Under the pieces are notes generated by a model. That model ran no database searches. It saw only the letters and a list, made by a program, of their open reading frames with translations, and was not told the DNA's origin. Below, in pieces: positions 32,147-40,409 of a stretch of 64,000 bases of DNA (the first letter of the stretch is position 1; the number at the start of each line of letters is the position of its first letter). The stretch is from positions 2,852,001-2,916,000 of the forward strand of contig CBDCIZ010000003.1 in NCBI GenBank assembly GCA_965217685.1. The letters are read 5' to 3'. This DNA is from Aurantimonas sp965217685 (GTDB lineage Bacteria; Pseudomonadota; Alphaproteobacteria; Rhizobiales; Rhizobiaceae). A program made the translations under genes and the position numbers.

Positions 32147-33352
32147 TCAGTCTCCGCCACCTCCGACACTCGTGGCGATCCGGTTGTAGCGTTCGACGAA
32201 CCGTCTGTCGTTCCAGTCCTTCCACCACCAGACCCAGCGGCCCTCCAGCGAAAGGCACCATTTGTCGGCGACCGCGCGGCCGTCGGCCGAAGAGATGAGC
32301 GTCAGCCAATGGCGCTGCGGCTCGTAGGGTTTCAGCGTCCCGCCTTTTACCGCGCGACGGAGGTTTTCGGCCAGCACCGGACCCTCGCGGACCGCGAAGA
32401 CGCCGGCCTTGGGGCGCGGGTCGGGCAGGGACGCGATGTCGCCTGCGGCGAAGATGGCCGGGTGCGAGCGAGAGCGGAGCATTGCGTCGACGGCAACGAA
32501 GCCGCGTTTGTCGAGGGCCAGGCCGGTTTCGGAAAGCCATGGCGCGGCCGTGCTTTCGGTTGCCCATAGCACGGTGTCGGCGGCAAGGCTTCGGCTATCG
32601 GCGGCGTGGATATGGGAGTTCGTAAAGCTGCTGACGTCGAAGCCTGTGAAGAGGCCGATGCCTTTTTCTCCGAGTGTTCGCGAGAGGCGGGACTGCGAGC
32701 GGGGCGAGCGTTCCGGCAGAATCGTGTCGGCGCGGCCGACGAGGGTGATCTTGACATTCGGCAAGGCCTGGAAAGGAGACGCCGACGGCGGCGCTGTTTG
32801 CGCATCTCGGCGCAAACGCCGGTCGAGGGCGAAGGCGAGTTCGACGCCGGCGGGGCCGGTACCGACGACGACGATGCGGAACGGTCGGTCCGAGCGCGCG
32901 TCGCTCGCCACAAGCCCGTCGAGCTGGTTGACGAAATCGCCGATCGGCTTGACCGGAATGCCTGAATCGGAGGTCGAACGGTTCGGTGTCGAGCCGATGT
33001 CGAGGGAGAGGATGTCGTAGGGGACGGGCTGGCCGTTCGCCCGCATGACCTGACGCGCGTCCGGGGCCAGGCCCGTTGCGTCGTCGACGATCAGTTCGGC
33101 GCCGGCGTATCGGGCAAGGCCCGCCGCATCGATATGGAGCTCGTCGTAGGAATACTGTCCGGCGACGAAGCCGGGCAGCATGCCGGAATAGGGCGTGTGG
33201 GTGGAGCGGGTGAGAAGCGCCAGTTCGACGCCCGGCATCGGCCGCTCGCCGAAAACCTTGAGCACCTCGACATGGGAGTGCCCGGCGCCGACGAGCAAGA
33301 GACGCCGCGGTTTTCCGGCTGGGATGGCGGACACGGACGGGAAGGGGGACAC
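32147..33352 (-). CDS. FAD-dependent pyridine nucleotide-disulfide oxidoreductase, SelD-associated type
   Basis: A flavoprotein of the NADH dehydrogenase-like group. The FAD-binding dinucleotide fold is RRLLLVGAGHSHVEVLKVF and the second fold is RIVVVGTGPAGVELAFAL; the C-terminal FAD segment is HPAIFAAGDIASLPDP. The THTPYSGMLPGFVAGQYSYD segment is typical of the family often fused to or beside selenide water dikinase (SelD), as I recall. No selD lies in this window. The frame extends to 33508, but the first 52 codons look non-coding. I prefer the GTG at 33352, giving 401 residues. Confidence 0.8.
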   Translation of the reverse strand: MSPFPSVSAIPAGKPRRLLLVGAGHSHVEVLKVFGERPMPGVELALLTRSTHTPYSGMLPGFVAGQYSYDELHIDAAGLARYAGAELIVDDATGLAPDARQVMRANGQPVPYDILSLDIGSTPNRSTSDSGIPVKPIGDFVNQLDGLVASDARSDRPFRIVVVGTGPAGVELAFALDRRLRRDAQTAPPSASPFQALPNVKITLVGRADTILPERSPRSQSRLSRTLGEKGIGLFTGFDVSSFTNSHIHAADSRSLAADTVLWATESTAAPWLSETGLALDKRGFVAVDAMLRSRSHPAIFAAGDIASLPDPRPKAGVFAVREGPVLAENLRRAVKGGTLKPYEPQRHWLTLISSADGRAVADKWCLSLEGRWVWWWKDWNDRRFVERYNRIATSVGGGGD

Positions 33353-33691
33353 GGCGCTCGCAGGGTTTGGGACGGCGGCCTCGGATGGCGACTTCTCTTC
33401 ACATAGGCGCGGCAAATGTCGATGAAAGAAGCATGACGGGCCGCCGTGTCCCGGATTCCGCCGGTCCGGCCGGCGACAGATGAACGAAGCCGTCGAAAGC
33501 GGTTGCATTCTCGTTGCCCGAACGTGTCGTCGGGTGCATAGCCGGACAGCGCCTGGCTCAGCGTTTGCGACCGCCCGCGGACCACGCCTGACAGCAGGCT
33601 CGTGTCTTGATCACGCCCGCGAACCGGCGCATGAGGGGTACTAAGCGCCGGGTCATTCCGGCAACCCGTCCCGTTCAGAAGGACTTCCGAC

Positions 33692-35005
33692 ATGCCCGCA
33701 TCCAGCTTCTTCGAGCGCACCGCGCCGATCGCCTTTGGCGGCGAGGCGAGCCGCGATCCGCTGGCCTTTCGCTTCTACGACAAGGACCGCACGGTCGCCG
33801 GCAAGCGCATGGAAGACCATCTTCGCTTTGCCGCCTGCTACTGGCATTCCTTCACCTGGCCGGGCGGCGACCCGTTTGGCGGCGAGACCTTTCAGCGGCC
33901 CTGGATGCACGGCGCCGATCCGTTGACATTGGCAAAACGGAAGGCGGACGTCGCCTTCAACATGTTCCACCTCCTCGACGTGCCGTTCTTCACCTTCCAC
34001 GATGTCGACGTCGCACCGGAGGGCGTATCCCTCCATGAATCGAACGACAATCTGAAGGCTATCGTCGACATCTTCGAGGCGAAGATGGAGACCGCCAAGG
34101 TGAAGCTGCTCTGGGGCACGGCGAACCTCTTTTCCAATCGCCGCTACATGGCGGGCGCCGCGACCAATCCCGACCCGGACGTCTTCGCCTATGCGGTCGG
34201 CCAGGTGAAGGCAGCGCTCGACGCGACCCACCGGCTGGAGGGCGACAACTACGTGTGCTGGGGCGGCCGCGAAGGCTACGAGACGCTGCTCAACACGAAC
34301 ATGAAGCGCGAACTCGACCAGCTTGGCCGGTTCTTCGCGATGCTTGTCGATTACAAGCACAAGATCGGCTTTTCCGGCCCGATCCTGATCGAGCCGAAGC
34401 CGAAGGAGCCGACCAAGCACCAGTACGACTTCGACGCTGCGGCCTGCTTTGCCTTTCTGCAGAAATACGATCTCGTCGGCGAGGTGAAGCTGAACCTGGA
34501 ACAGAACCACGCGATCCTGGCGGGCCATTCCTTCGAGCACGAGGTGAAATACGCCTATGCCAACGACCTCTTCGGGTCACTCGACGTCAATCGCGGCGAC
34601 GATCTTCTTGGCTGGGACACCGACCAGTTCGCGATGAACGTCGGCGAGATGGCGCTGGTCTTCCACGAGATGCTGCAGCATGGCGGTTTCACCACCGGTG
34701 GGCTCAATTTCGACGCCAAGATCCGGCGCCAGTCGATCGCGCCGGACGATCTCCTGATGGCGCATGTCGCCTCGATGGACACCTGCGCGCGGGCGCTGAT
34801 CGCCGCCGAGGCGATGCTGGCCGACGAGGCGCTGACCGGGCCGATGGCCAAGCGCTATCAAGGCTGGGACGCTGACGAAGGGCAGGCGATGCTGGCGGGC
34901 GACCGGGATTTCGAGACGGTTGCCAATCGGGCGCGGTCGCTCGACCCGCAGCCTGTCTCGGGCCGCCAGGAAATGCTGGAAGGCATCGTCAATCGCTACG
35001 TCTGA
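33692..35005 (+). CDS. xylA: Xylose isomerase
   Basis: Converts D-xylose to D-xylulose, the first step of the isomerase pathway of pentose use. The catalytic segment FFTFHDVDVAPEG and metal-site segments GPILIEPKPKEPTKHQYDFD, VKLNLEQNHAILAGHSFEHE and GWDTDQFAMN are present. Length is 437 residues, as in class II enzymes. No xylulokinase, XylR or xylose transporter is adjacent, so its regulation cannot be read here. The ATG at 33692 is preceded by AGAAGGA. Confidence 0.97.
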   Translation: MPASSFFERTAPIAFGGEASRDPLAFRFYDKDRTVAGKRMEDHLRFAACYWHSFTWPGGDPFGGETFQRPWMHGADPLTLAKRKADVAFNMFHLLDVPFFTFHDVDVAPEGVSLHESNDNLKAIVDIFEAKMETAKVKLLWGTANLFSNRRYMAGAATNPDPDVFAYAVGQVKAALDATHRLEGDNYVCWGGREGYETLLNTNMKRELDQLGRFFAMLVDYKHKIGFSGPILIEPKPKEPTKHQYDFDAAACFAFLQKYDLVGEVKLNLEQNHAILAGHSFEHEVKYAYANDLFGSLDVNRGDDLLGWDTDQFAMNVGEMALVFHEMLQHGGFTTGGLNFDAKIRRQSIAPDDLLMAHVASMDTCARALIAAEAMLADEALTGPMAKRYQGWDADEGQAMLAGDRDFETVANRARSLDPQPVSGRQEMLEGIVNRYV

Positions 35006-35516
35006 CGCAGCGCCCGGCGCGTGTCAGTCGACGGTGATCCACACCGACGGCTCCTGCGTCGGGCCGCCCGACCGTCGGACCGGTCGCCACGCCGGCGGGT
35101 GGGCGGCGGTGGTCACTCTTCCCACCGATGTCGGCAACGCTTCGTCCCGGACTGTTGTCGCCGGCGGCATGCCCTGCACCACCAACAACCGCATGGAACT
35201 GACCGCCGCGATCGAAGCGCTGCGCGCCGTACCCGAGGGCCCCATCACTCTCGTCAGCGACAGCCGCTATCTGATCGAGGGCATGACGGCGCGTTTGGCG
35301 CCGCTGAAGGCCCGCGGCTGGAAGACGCCGGACGGACGCCGCGCGCCGAACCGCGACCTCTGGCAGGTCCTGGACCTGCTCTGCACCGCTCGCCCGATCG
35401 AATGGCGCTGGGTCAAGGGTCATCCCGGCGATCCTGAAAACGATCTCGCCGATCGTCTTGCGCGAAACGAGGCCGAGCGGCAACTCAGGCGCGGCCTCGA
35501 CGGTCAGGCCGGTTGA
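34920..35516 (+). CDS. rnhA: Ribonuclease HI
   Basis: Cuts the RNA strand of RNA-DNA hybrids. The four catalytic acids are visible: HTDGSC, NNRMELTAAIEAL, LVSDSRYLIEGM and GHPGDPENDLADRLA. The true start is unclear. The TTG at 34920 lies inside xylA and gives 198 residues with about 38 extra at the N-terminus. A GTG at 35034 gives a start only two residues before the first catalytic Asp, which is short for the first strand. I give the long frame; residues from about 40 onward are secure. Confidence 0.82.
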   Translation: MPIGRGRSTRSLSRAARKCWKASSIATSDAAPGACQSTVIHTDGSCVGPPDRRTGRHAGGWAAVVTLPTDVGNASSRTVVAGGMPCTTNNRMELTAAIEALRAVPEGPITLVSDSRYLIEGMTARLAPLKARGWKTPDGRRAPNRDLWQVLDLLCTARPIEWRWVKGHPGDPENDLADRLARNEAERQLRRGLDGQAG

Positions 35517-35537
35517 AAGCGTCTGCGTTGGGTCGGC

Positions 35538-36011
35538 TCAACCCGCCGCGGCGCGTTCCAAAGCGGCAACGTCGATCTTCTTCATCTGGACCATAGCCTC
35601 CATCGCCCGTCTGGCCTTGGCGCGATCGGGATCGGCGAGAAGGCGGGGCAACATTTTGGGGACGATCTGCCAGGACAGGCCGTAACGATCCTTCACCCAG
35701 CCGCATTGCTCGCTTTCGGGATGCGCCGACAAGGCCTCCCAATAGTGGTCGACCTCGGCCTGATCCTCGCAGTCGATGGACATCGAGATCGCTTCGGTGA
35801 AGGTAAAATACGGCCCGCCGTTCAGAGCCTGGAATTTTCGACCGAACAGGGTGAAGGCGATGATGAGCACGTCATCTTCCTTGCCGCCGGGATAGTCGAT
35901 GGTCGAGCGCGTGATCTCGTCGATCGACGAATCCGGGAAGAGATCGACATAGAAGCGGGCGGCGTCTTCGCCGTTCCCGTCGAACCAGAGGCAGGTGATG
36001 AGCTTGTCCAT
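35538..36011 (-). CDS. VOC family protein, PhnB-like
   Basis: A 157-residue protein of the vicinal oxygen chelate superfamily, PhnB or 3-demethylubiquinone methyltransferase-like subgroup. The typical opening ITCLWFDGNGEDAARFYVDL, then FTLFGRKFQALNGGPYFTF, and the close WQIVPKMLPRLLADPDRAKA are present. Function is unknown; such proteins are often linked to small-molecule binding or resistance. I chose the ATG at 36011. It is the last of a minus-strand run of four related genes with short gaps. Confidence 0.85.
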   Translation of the reverse strand: MDKLITCLWFDGNGEDAARFYVDLFPDSSIDEITRSTIDYPGGKEDDVLIIAFTLFGRKFQALNGGPYFTFTEAISMSIDCEDQAEVDHYWEALSAHPESEQCGWVKDRYGLSWQIVPKMLPRLLADPDRAKARRAMEAMVQMKKIDVAALERAAAG

Positions 36012-36016
36012 CGCAA

Positions 36017-36793
36017 TCACCCCTTTCTCGGGCCGACCATGCCGAAGCGGGCGCCATGCGGGTCTTCGCAGACCAGCGAATAACTGCCGCCGGGGATCTG
36101 GTCGGGTCCCTGGATCGGCTTGCCGCCGGCCAATGTCAGACGTCGATGGGCGACGTCGATGTCGGGCACCATGAAATAGAACTGCCAGCCCGGCCGGCCG
36201 CACGGAACATCACCCATGACAGCGCCGAGATTGGTGGGACCGGAATACAGGAAGCGATAGTCGCCGAGATCGCCCATCGGCATCGCGCCTTCCTGGCGCC
36301 AGCCGAATTGCTCCGCATAGAAGGCGAGGGCGGCTTCCGGGTCTTTTGTGGAGAGTTCGTTCCATACCGCGTGGCCGGGGGTCGCCTTGTCGCCCTGCTG
36401 AAAGGAATGGCTTTCCTGGTCGCTTTCTCCTCGCATGACATAAAACGCCGCGCCCTGCGGGTCGGCGACCATAGCCATGCGGCCGACGCCGTCGAGCGTC
36501 GTCGCCGGCATGTGGACCGCGCCGCCGGCCTTCTCGACGGAAGCGGCGGCTGCGTCGACGTCCTCGACGGCGATATAGTTGAGCCATCTGGGGCCGGCCT
36601 TCATCCCGTCTGGCTGCTTCATCAGGCCTGCAATACGGGTCCCGTCGGGCGCAGAGATGATACGGTAATCCATGCCGGGATAATCGCCGCGGGCGATGGT
36701 CCAGCCGACGACATCGGCATAGAACGCCTGCGCGGCGTCCGGGTCGGGGGTCCGAAGCTCGTACCAGATCGGGGTTCCTGCGGAATTGGTCAT
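36017..36793 (-). CDS. VOC family protein with two glyoxalase-like domains
   Basis: A 258-residue protein with two tandem VOC modules. The first runs from IWYELRTPDPDAAQAFYADV to about residue 120; the second from AVWNELSTKDPEAALAFYAE to the end, with YSLVCEDPHGARFGMVGP. Each module carries the E-L-x-T-x-D-P and AFYA pattern. Resembles the hydroxylase or CFP-30B-like group; the ligand is unknown. It ends 5 bases before the PhnB-like gene starts, so the two are cotranscribed. Confidence 0.85.
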   Translation of the reverse strand: MTNSAGTPIWYELRTPDPDAAQAFYADVVGWTIARGDYPGMDYRIISAPDGTRIAGLMKQPDGMKAGPRWLNYIAVEDVDAAAASVEKAGGAVHMPATTLDGVGRMAMVADPQGAAFYVMRGESDQESHSFQQGDKATPGHAVWNELSTKDPEAALAFYAEQFGWRQEGAMPMGDLGDYRFLYSGPTNLGAVMGDVPCGRPGWQFYFMVPDIDVAHRRLTLAGGKPIQGPDQIPGGSYSLVCEDPHGARFGMVGPRKG

Positions 36794-36847
36794 GACGGTC
36801 TCCTTCTGTTCAAGGTTGCAGAATTGATGTCGACGTTTCAATGCCGG

Positions 36848-37576
36848 TCACGTGGGCAGCACCTCGAAGCCTCCGAAGATCATGCGCTTGCCGTCGAAGG
36901 GCATCTCGGGCGGCATCGTCGTCATCCGCTCGTCTTCCATCACGGCCTTCATGCCGGCATCGCGTGCCGCCTTGTCCGGCCATTCGAGAAAGGCGAAGAC
37001 GACGTCTTCCTCGCCTTCGACATGCGTGGCGCGGTAAAAGTCGGTGATTTCGCCGTGAGGGACATCGTCGCTCCAGGCCTCGACATTACGGATGACACCG
37101 TGATCGCGGAATACCTCGAACACCTTGAGCGCCATCGCGCGATAGGCGTCGCGGTTTTTCGGCAGGACAGGCAGGACGAATCCGTCGACATAGCCGGACT
37201 TTTCAGGCGAGCCCGCTTTCACCGCAACCTCGTCCATGATTGGCACGAAGCCGCCGAAGATCATGCGTTTGCCGTCGAAGGGCATCTCGCCGATCGCTTG
37301 CATCCGCGGATCGGACATCATCTTTTGGAAGACCGCGTCGCAGGTCGCCTTGTCCGGAAATTCCATCCAGCCGAAGGACACGGTTTCGTCCGCCGTGGCT
37401 TTTACCGCGCCCTTGAAGTCGTTGATCTTGCCGTCGGGCACGTCGTCGCCCCAGGTGTCGACGACGCGGCTCGCACCGAACTCCCGGATGAGCTCTGCGG
37501 CCTTCCTGGCATGCTCGACGAACGCCTCGCGATTGGCGGTCGGGACGGCCATGACGAAGCCTTGGATATAGGACAT
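36848..37576 (-). CDS. Tandem DUF1428 protein
   Basis: A 242-residue protein made of two DUF1428 units, each about 115 residues. Matching segments are YIQGFVMAVPTANREAFVEH with YVDGFVLPVLPKNRDAYRAM, WGDDVPDGKINDFKGAVKAT with WSDDVPHGEITDFYRATHVE, and MPFDGKRMIFGGF in both. DUF1428 proteins are normally single units of about 120 residues, so this is an internal duplication or a fusion. Function is unknown; the fold is a ferredoxin-like dimeric barrel in known structures. It lies in the VOC gene run. Confidence 0.85.
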   Translation of the reverse strand: MSYIQGFVMAVPTANREAFVEHARKAAELIREFGASRVVDTWGDDVPDGKINDFKGAVKATADETVSFGWMEFPDKATCDAVFQKMMSDPRMQAIGEMPFDGKRMIFGGFVPIMDEVAVKAGSPEKSGYVDGFVLPVLPKNRDAYRAMALKVFEVFRDHGVIRNVEAWSDDVPHGEITDFYRATHVEGEEDVVFAFLEWPDKAARDAGMKAVMEDERMTTMPPEMPFDGKRMIFGGFEVLPT

Positions 37577-37635
37577 CTTGGTTTTCTCCTTGATGGGATG
37601 TCGAACGCGCCGAATGCAGTTGCTCGTGTTCGCCG

Positions 37636-38079
37636 TCAGCTTTTGCCCGTTCCGCTGCCGCCTTCGGACATCGCCTTGTCCATCGCGGCGATATCCATCC
37701 ACATCACCTCCCAGATGTGGCCGTCCGGGTCTTCGTAGGAGCGGCCGTACATGAAGCCGTAGTCCTGTTTCGGCGTCGGATCGGCGGTGCCGCCTGCGCC
37801 GACCGCGGTATCGACCGCCCTGTCGCAGGCCTCGCGGTCGTCCATCGACAGGCAGAGCAGCATTTGCGCCGAGGTCCTGGCATCGGGGATCGCCTTCGAG
37901 GTGAAGTCGCGATAGCGCTCATGGCTGAGCAACATGACGTGGATGGTGTCCGAGAGGACCATTCCGGAGGTGGTCTCGTTGGAAAATTTCTCGTTCCTGA
38001 CCGCACCCAGCGCCTCATAGAAGGCGGTGGATTTTGCGACATCGGTGACGGGCAGGTTCACGAAAATCATCTTGCTCAT
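37636..38079 (-). CDS. VOC family glyoxalase-like protein
   Basis: A 147-residue single-module VOC protein: MIFVNLPVTDVAKSTAFYEA at the start, FSNETTSGMVLSDTIHVMLL in the middle and YGRSYEDPDGHIWEVMWMDI at the end. The last segment is typical of lactoylglutathione lyase-like relatives that lack a proven substrate. It is the first gene of the minus-strand VOC and DUF1428 run, with a 59-base gap to the next gene. Confidence 0.88.
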   Translation of the reverse strand: MSKMIFVNLPVTDVAKSTAFYEALGAVRNEKFSNETTSGMVLSDTIHVMLLSHERYRDFTSKAIPDARTSAQMLLCLSMDDREACDRAVDTAVGAGGTADPTPKQDYGFMYGRSYEDPDGHIWEVMWMDIAAMDKAMSEGGSGTGKS

Positions 38080-38357
38080 AGCGGGTTCCTGTCGACGGTC
38101 AATTCAGTCCTGAATGGGCGCAGGACTAGAAGGGATGGGCGTAGAGGGTCATCATGAAAGGCATCTCATACGGGAACGCACAGACGAGGGCTCATCGCGC
38201 ATTCCTTTCGCTCGAACGCCGCGCGGGCTGACCAGGATACGGATCGGTTTGCCTCGCCACATCCTGGTATCAGTCGCCAAGTGCGAACGAGCCTGTCGCC
38301 ATGATCGCTCATCGAAGCCTTTTTGGTCGTGCTTCGGCACCTGGGATTGGTGCCGGC

Positions 38358-39056
38358 TCAGGCCGCCCGTTCGTAGCGCGACGCGTTTTCCCTGAACGGC
38401 GCCATCTGGTCGGCGAGGGCCTTCTTGAAGGCCGGCCGCGCCGTATGGCGCGCGACATAGACGTCGAGCTTGGGGAAGCCCTGCAGGATGTCGGTGTGCG
38501 CGAGGCTGCGCAGGACCATCGTCATCATCAGATCGGCCACCGAGAAGTCGTCGACGAGCCCATCCCGATCGCCCAACGCGGTCTGGAGTTGTTCGAGCCG
38601 CTTCTCGATCGCCGCAACGACACCTGGTCGCATGGCAGCCTTGGCGTCGGTGTCGCTGGGAAAGAAGTCGAGACCGGCCAGGGCGGCGATCGGCGGCTCG
38701 ACCGAATTGAGGCTGGCAAAGACCCAGGACAAAGCGAGGTCACGCTGGTGAGCGTCAGGCGGCAGCAGCACATCGCTCGCCACGGCGATCTTCCAGACGA
38801 CCGCGCCGGATTCGAACATCGTCTCGCCGTCGATATCGATTGCAGGCACCTGGCCGAAGGGCTGGCGCGCCAGATTGCCCGGTTTGGTCTGAGAACCCTG
38901 TTCGATGATGAGCGGCTGGTAAGCCAGTCCGGCCTCTTCCAGGGCCCAGCGAACGCGCAGGTCGCGAACCTGTCCCTGTGCGAAGGACGGCACCCAGTCA
39001 TACGCCGTCACCTTGATTTTGGCCCCGATTTTGGCCCCGATTTTGGCATTGTGCAT
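38358..39056 (-). CDS. Glutathione S-transferase family protein
   Basis: A 232-residue cytoplasmic transferase. The thioredoxin-like N-domain holds RWALEEAGLAYQPLIIEQGS and FGQVPAIDIDGETMFESGAV, the latter with the cis-Pro and the glutathione-binding ESGA. The C-terminal helical domain ends with the FPKLDVYVARHTARPAFKKA segment. I chose the ATG at 39056, with GGGGAGG about 6 bases upstream. An AKIGAKIGAKI run near the start is encoded by a 12-base direct repeat. It is divergent from the MarR regulator, a common layout for detoxification genes under local control. Confidence 0.88.
   Translation of the reverse strand: MHNAKIGAKIGAKIKVTAYDWVPSFAQGQVRDLRVRWALEEAGLAYQPLIIEQGSQTKPGNLARQPFGQVPAIDIDGETMFESGAVVWKIAVASDVLLPPDAHQRDLALSWVFASLNSVEPPIAALAGLDFFPSDTDAKAAMRPGVVAAIEKRLEQLQTALGDRDGLVDDFSVADLMMTMVLRSLAHTDILQGFPKLDVYVARHTARPAFKKALADQMAPFRENASRYERAA
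39015..39047. repeat. 12-base direct repeat in the GST 5' coding region
   Basis: GATTTTGGCCCC occurs twice in a row, followed by a third partial copy GATTTTGGC. It keeps the frame and encodes AKIGAKIGAKI in the minus-strand GST gene. Such units can expand or contract by slippage. Confidence 0.85.
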
Positions 39057-39198
39057 GCTCACCTCCCCGGATTTCGTCACAGATCGTGCCCTCGAACATC
39101 TTGTTCATGCGCGGGATGTCGCCGTTCGGCTCCTTGAGCCAGACCATGCGTCATCGCATCCGCGACCGAAATGTCGCAGGCTTTCCGACCGAATTCCC

Positions 39199-39228
39199 TT
39201 GACAGAAAGAGTTGATATCAACATAAAT
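39199..39228 (+). promoter_or_regulatory. marR promoter with palindromic operator
   Basis: TTGACA at 39199-39204 and ATAAAT at 39223-39228 are 18 bases apart. The spacer contains the perfect 12-base palindrome GTTGATATCAAC at 39211-39222, a plausible MarR site that would block RNA polymerase. The -10 box lies only 5 bases before the ATG at 39234, so the transcript would have almost no leader. Confidence 0.7.
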
Positions 39229-39233
39229 ATGCG

Positions 39234-39692
39234 ATGTCAACGCCCATCGATTCGCTGTCGTCCGTTCCCTATGAGACGACCCTTCTCGTGCGGGACCACT
39301 GCCTGTGCCTGCACACCCAGCGGGCGGCTCGTGCGATGGCGCGGCACTTCGACGAGGCGATGCGCCCGGTCGGCATCACCAGCGGCCAGTTTTCGCTGCT
39401 GATGTCGCTCAACCGTCCGAAGCCGCCGACCCTCGGCTCGGTCGCGCACCTCCTGGCGATGGATCGCACGACCCTGACCGCAAATCTGAAGCCTCTGGAA
39501 AAGCGCGGGCTTCTGACGGTCGCACCGGATCACGAGGATCGTCGCGCCAAGCTGCTCAGCCTAACCGAGGCGGGGCGGGCTGTGCTCGCCGCCGCTGTGC
39601 CGATCTGGCACGCGACGCACGATGCCATCGAGGCCGCGCTGGTGAATCCGGACGCCGACGCTCTCAGGGCAGGGCTGAACGCACTGGCATGA
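39234..39692 (+). CDS. MarR family transcriptional regulator
   Basis: A 152-residue dimeric winged-helix repressor. The DNA-binding part includes LGSVAHLLAMDRTTLTANLK and the wing LLTVAPDHEDRRAKLLSLTE, with the conserved D-x-R-A-K. The ligand is unknown. It is divergent from the GST gene, and the shared intergenic region contains a perfect palindrome inside its own promoter, so it probably represses itself and perhaps GST. No Shine-Dalgarno sequence precedes the ATG. Confidence 0.92.
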   Translation: MSTPIDSLSSVPYETTLLVRDHCLCLHTQRAARAMARHFDEAMRPVGITSGQFSLLMSLNRPKPPTLGSVAHLLAMDRTTLTANLKPLEKRGLLTVAPDHEDRRAKLLSLTEAGRAVLAAAVPIWHATHDAIEAALVNPDADALRAGLNALA

Positions 39693-40309
39693 ATTCGTCG
39701 GGTCTTTTCAGGGTCGTCGATCGGCATTTTTACGAAGCACCACAACGTTCGTAACACCGAGATTCGACGGCGAACCGCTGGCCGACTTTCAGACGGTTCG
39801 GATGTCGTTCGCGACAGGTGCGCGGGCAGGTCGGTGACCCCACGACTGTCGCCGTCAGTATAACACTGGTTGTATTGCCCTAACGCCTAGGCGCATCGAC
39901 CGACGATAGGGATTGCGGCGAGGATCATCTCGCTTTGGTTGCGGCTGGCGATGTTCGCCGACAGAACCCGTAAACGATGGTCGATCGGCGCTGAAAGATT
40001 TTTATACAGGCTGTCCGGCTTTGAGCGCGCCCATGTGACGCAGCTTTCAGACGCGGTGCGAGCCTTGTGTCGAGGAAACCAGTGCGACGTCTAACCCGAA
40101 GAAAAATAAGGAAATAACCGACATGGCCAAGGGCGAGAATCAAAGCTTTTGTACATTTTCCGCAGCGAAAATTCAGGCTGCTCCAAACCATCGCCAATCG
40201 CGGAGTGACAGTCGGCGCGTCTTCAATCCGTTCCACCGTGGGATGACGAATTTAGAATCGCCAAAATTTCTACGGTCGTCGAACCGGCACAAACCTCAGA
40301 GAAAAGCGC
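39693..40309. other. Gap between marR and the biosynthetic cluster
   Basis: About 620 bases without a gene I can support. Short frames on both strands look random. A palindrome CGCCTAGGCG lies at 39883-39892. The base composition becomes more A/T-rich near the cluster promoter. Confidence 0.4.
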
Positions 40310-40338
40310 TTGACAATTGCAACCTTAGGTATTATTAA
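40310..40338 (+). promoter_or_regulatory. Promoter of the biosynthetic cluster
   Basis: A perfect TTGACA at 40310-40315 and TATTAA at 40333-40338, 17 bases apart, in A/T-rich DNA. It lies about 70 bases before the first gene. It is one of the best consensus promoters in the window outside the rRNA operon, suggesting vegetative sigma-factor control. I saw no clear operator. Confidence 0.7.
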
Positions 40339-40409
40339 TCAGCCAGCGAAACAACCTCGATAAGATCCGTTCAAAACGCGATCTTGCAACTATGCGTGGA
40401 GACTCATCG

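Noticed and set aside
30900..32567. 555-codon minus-strand frame opposite the carboxypeptidase
   Set aside because: Antisense shadow; the plus-strand gene has all three penicillin-binding motifs and the frame also crosses a non-coding repeat.
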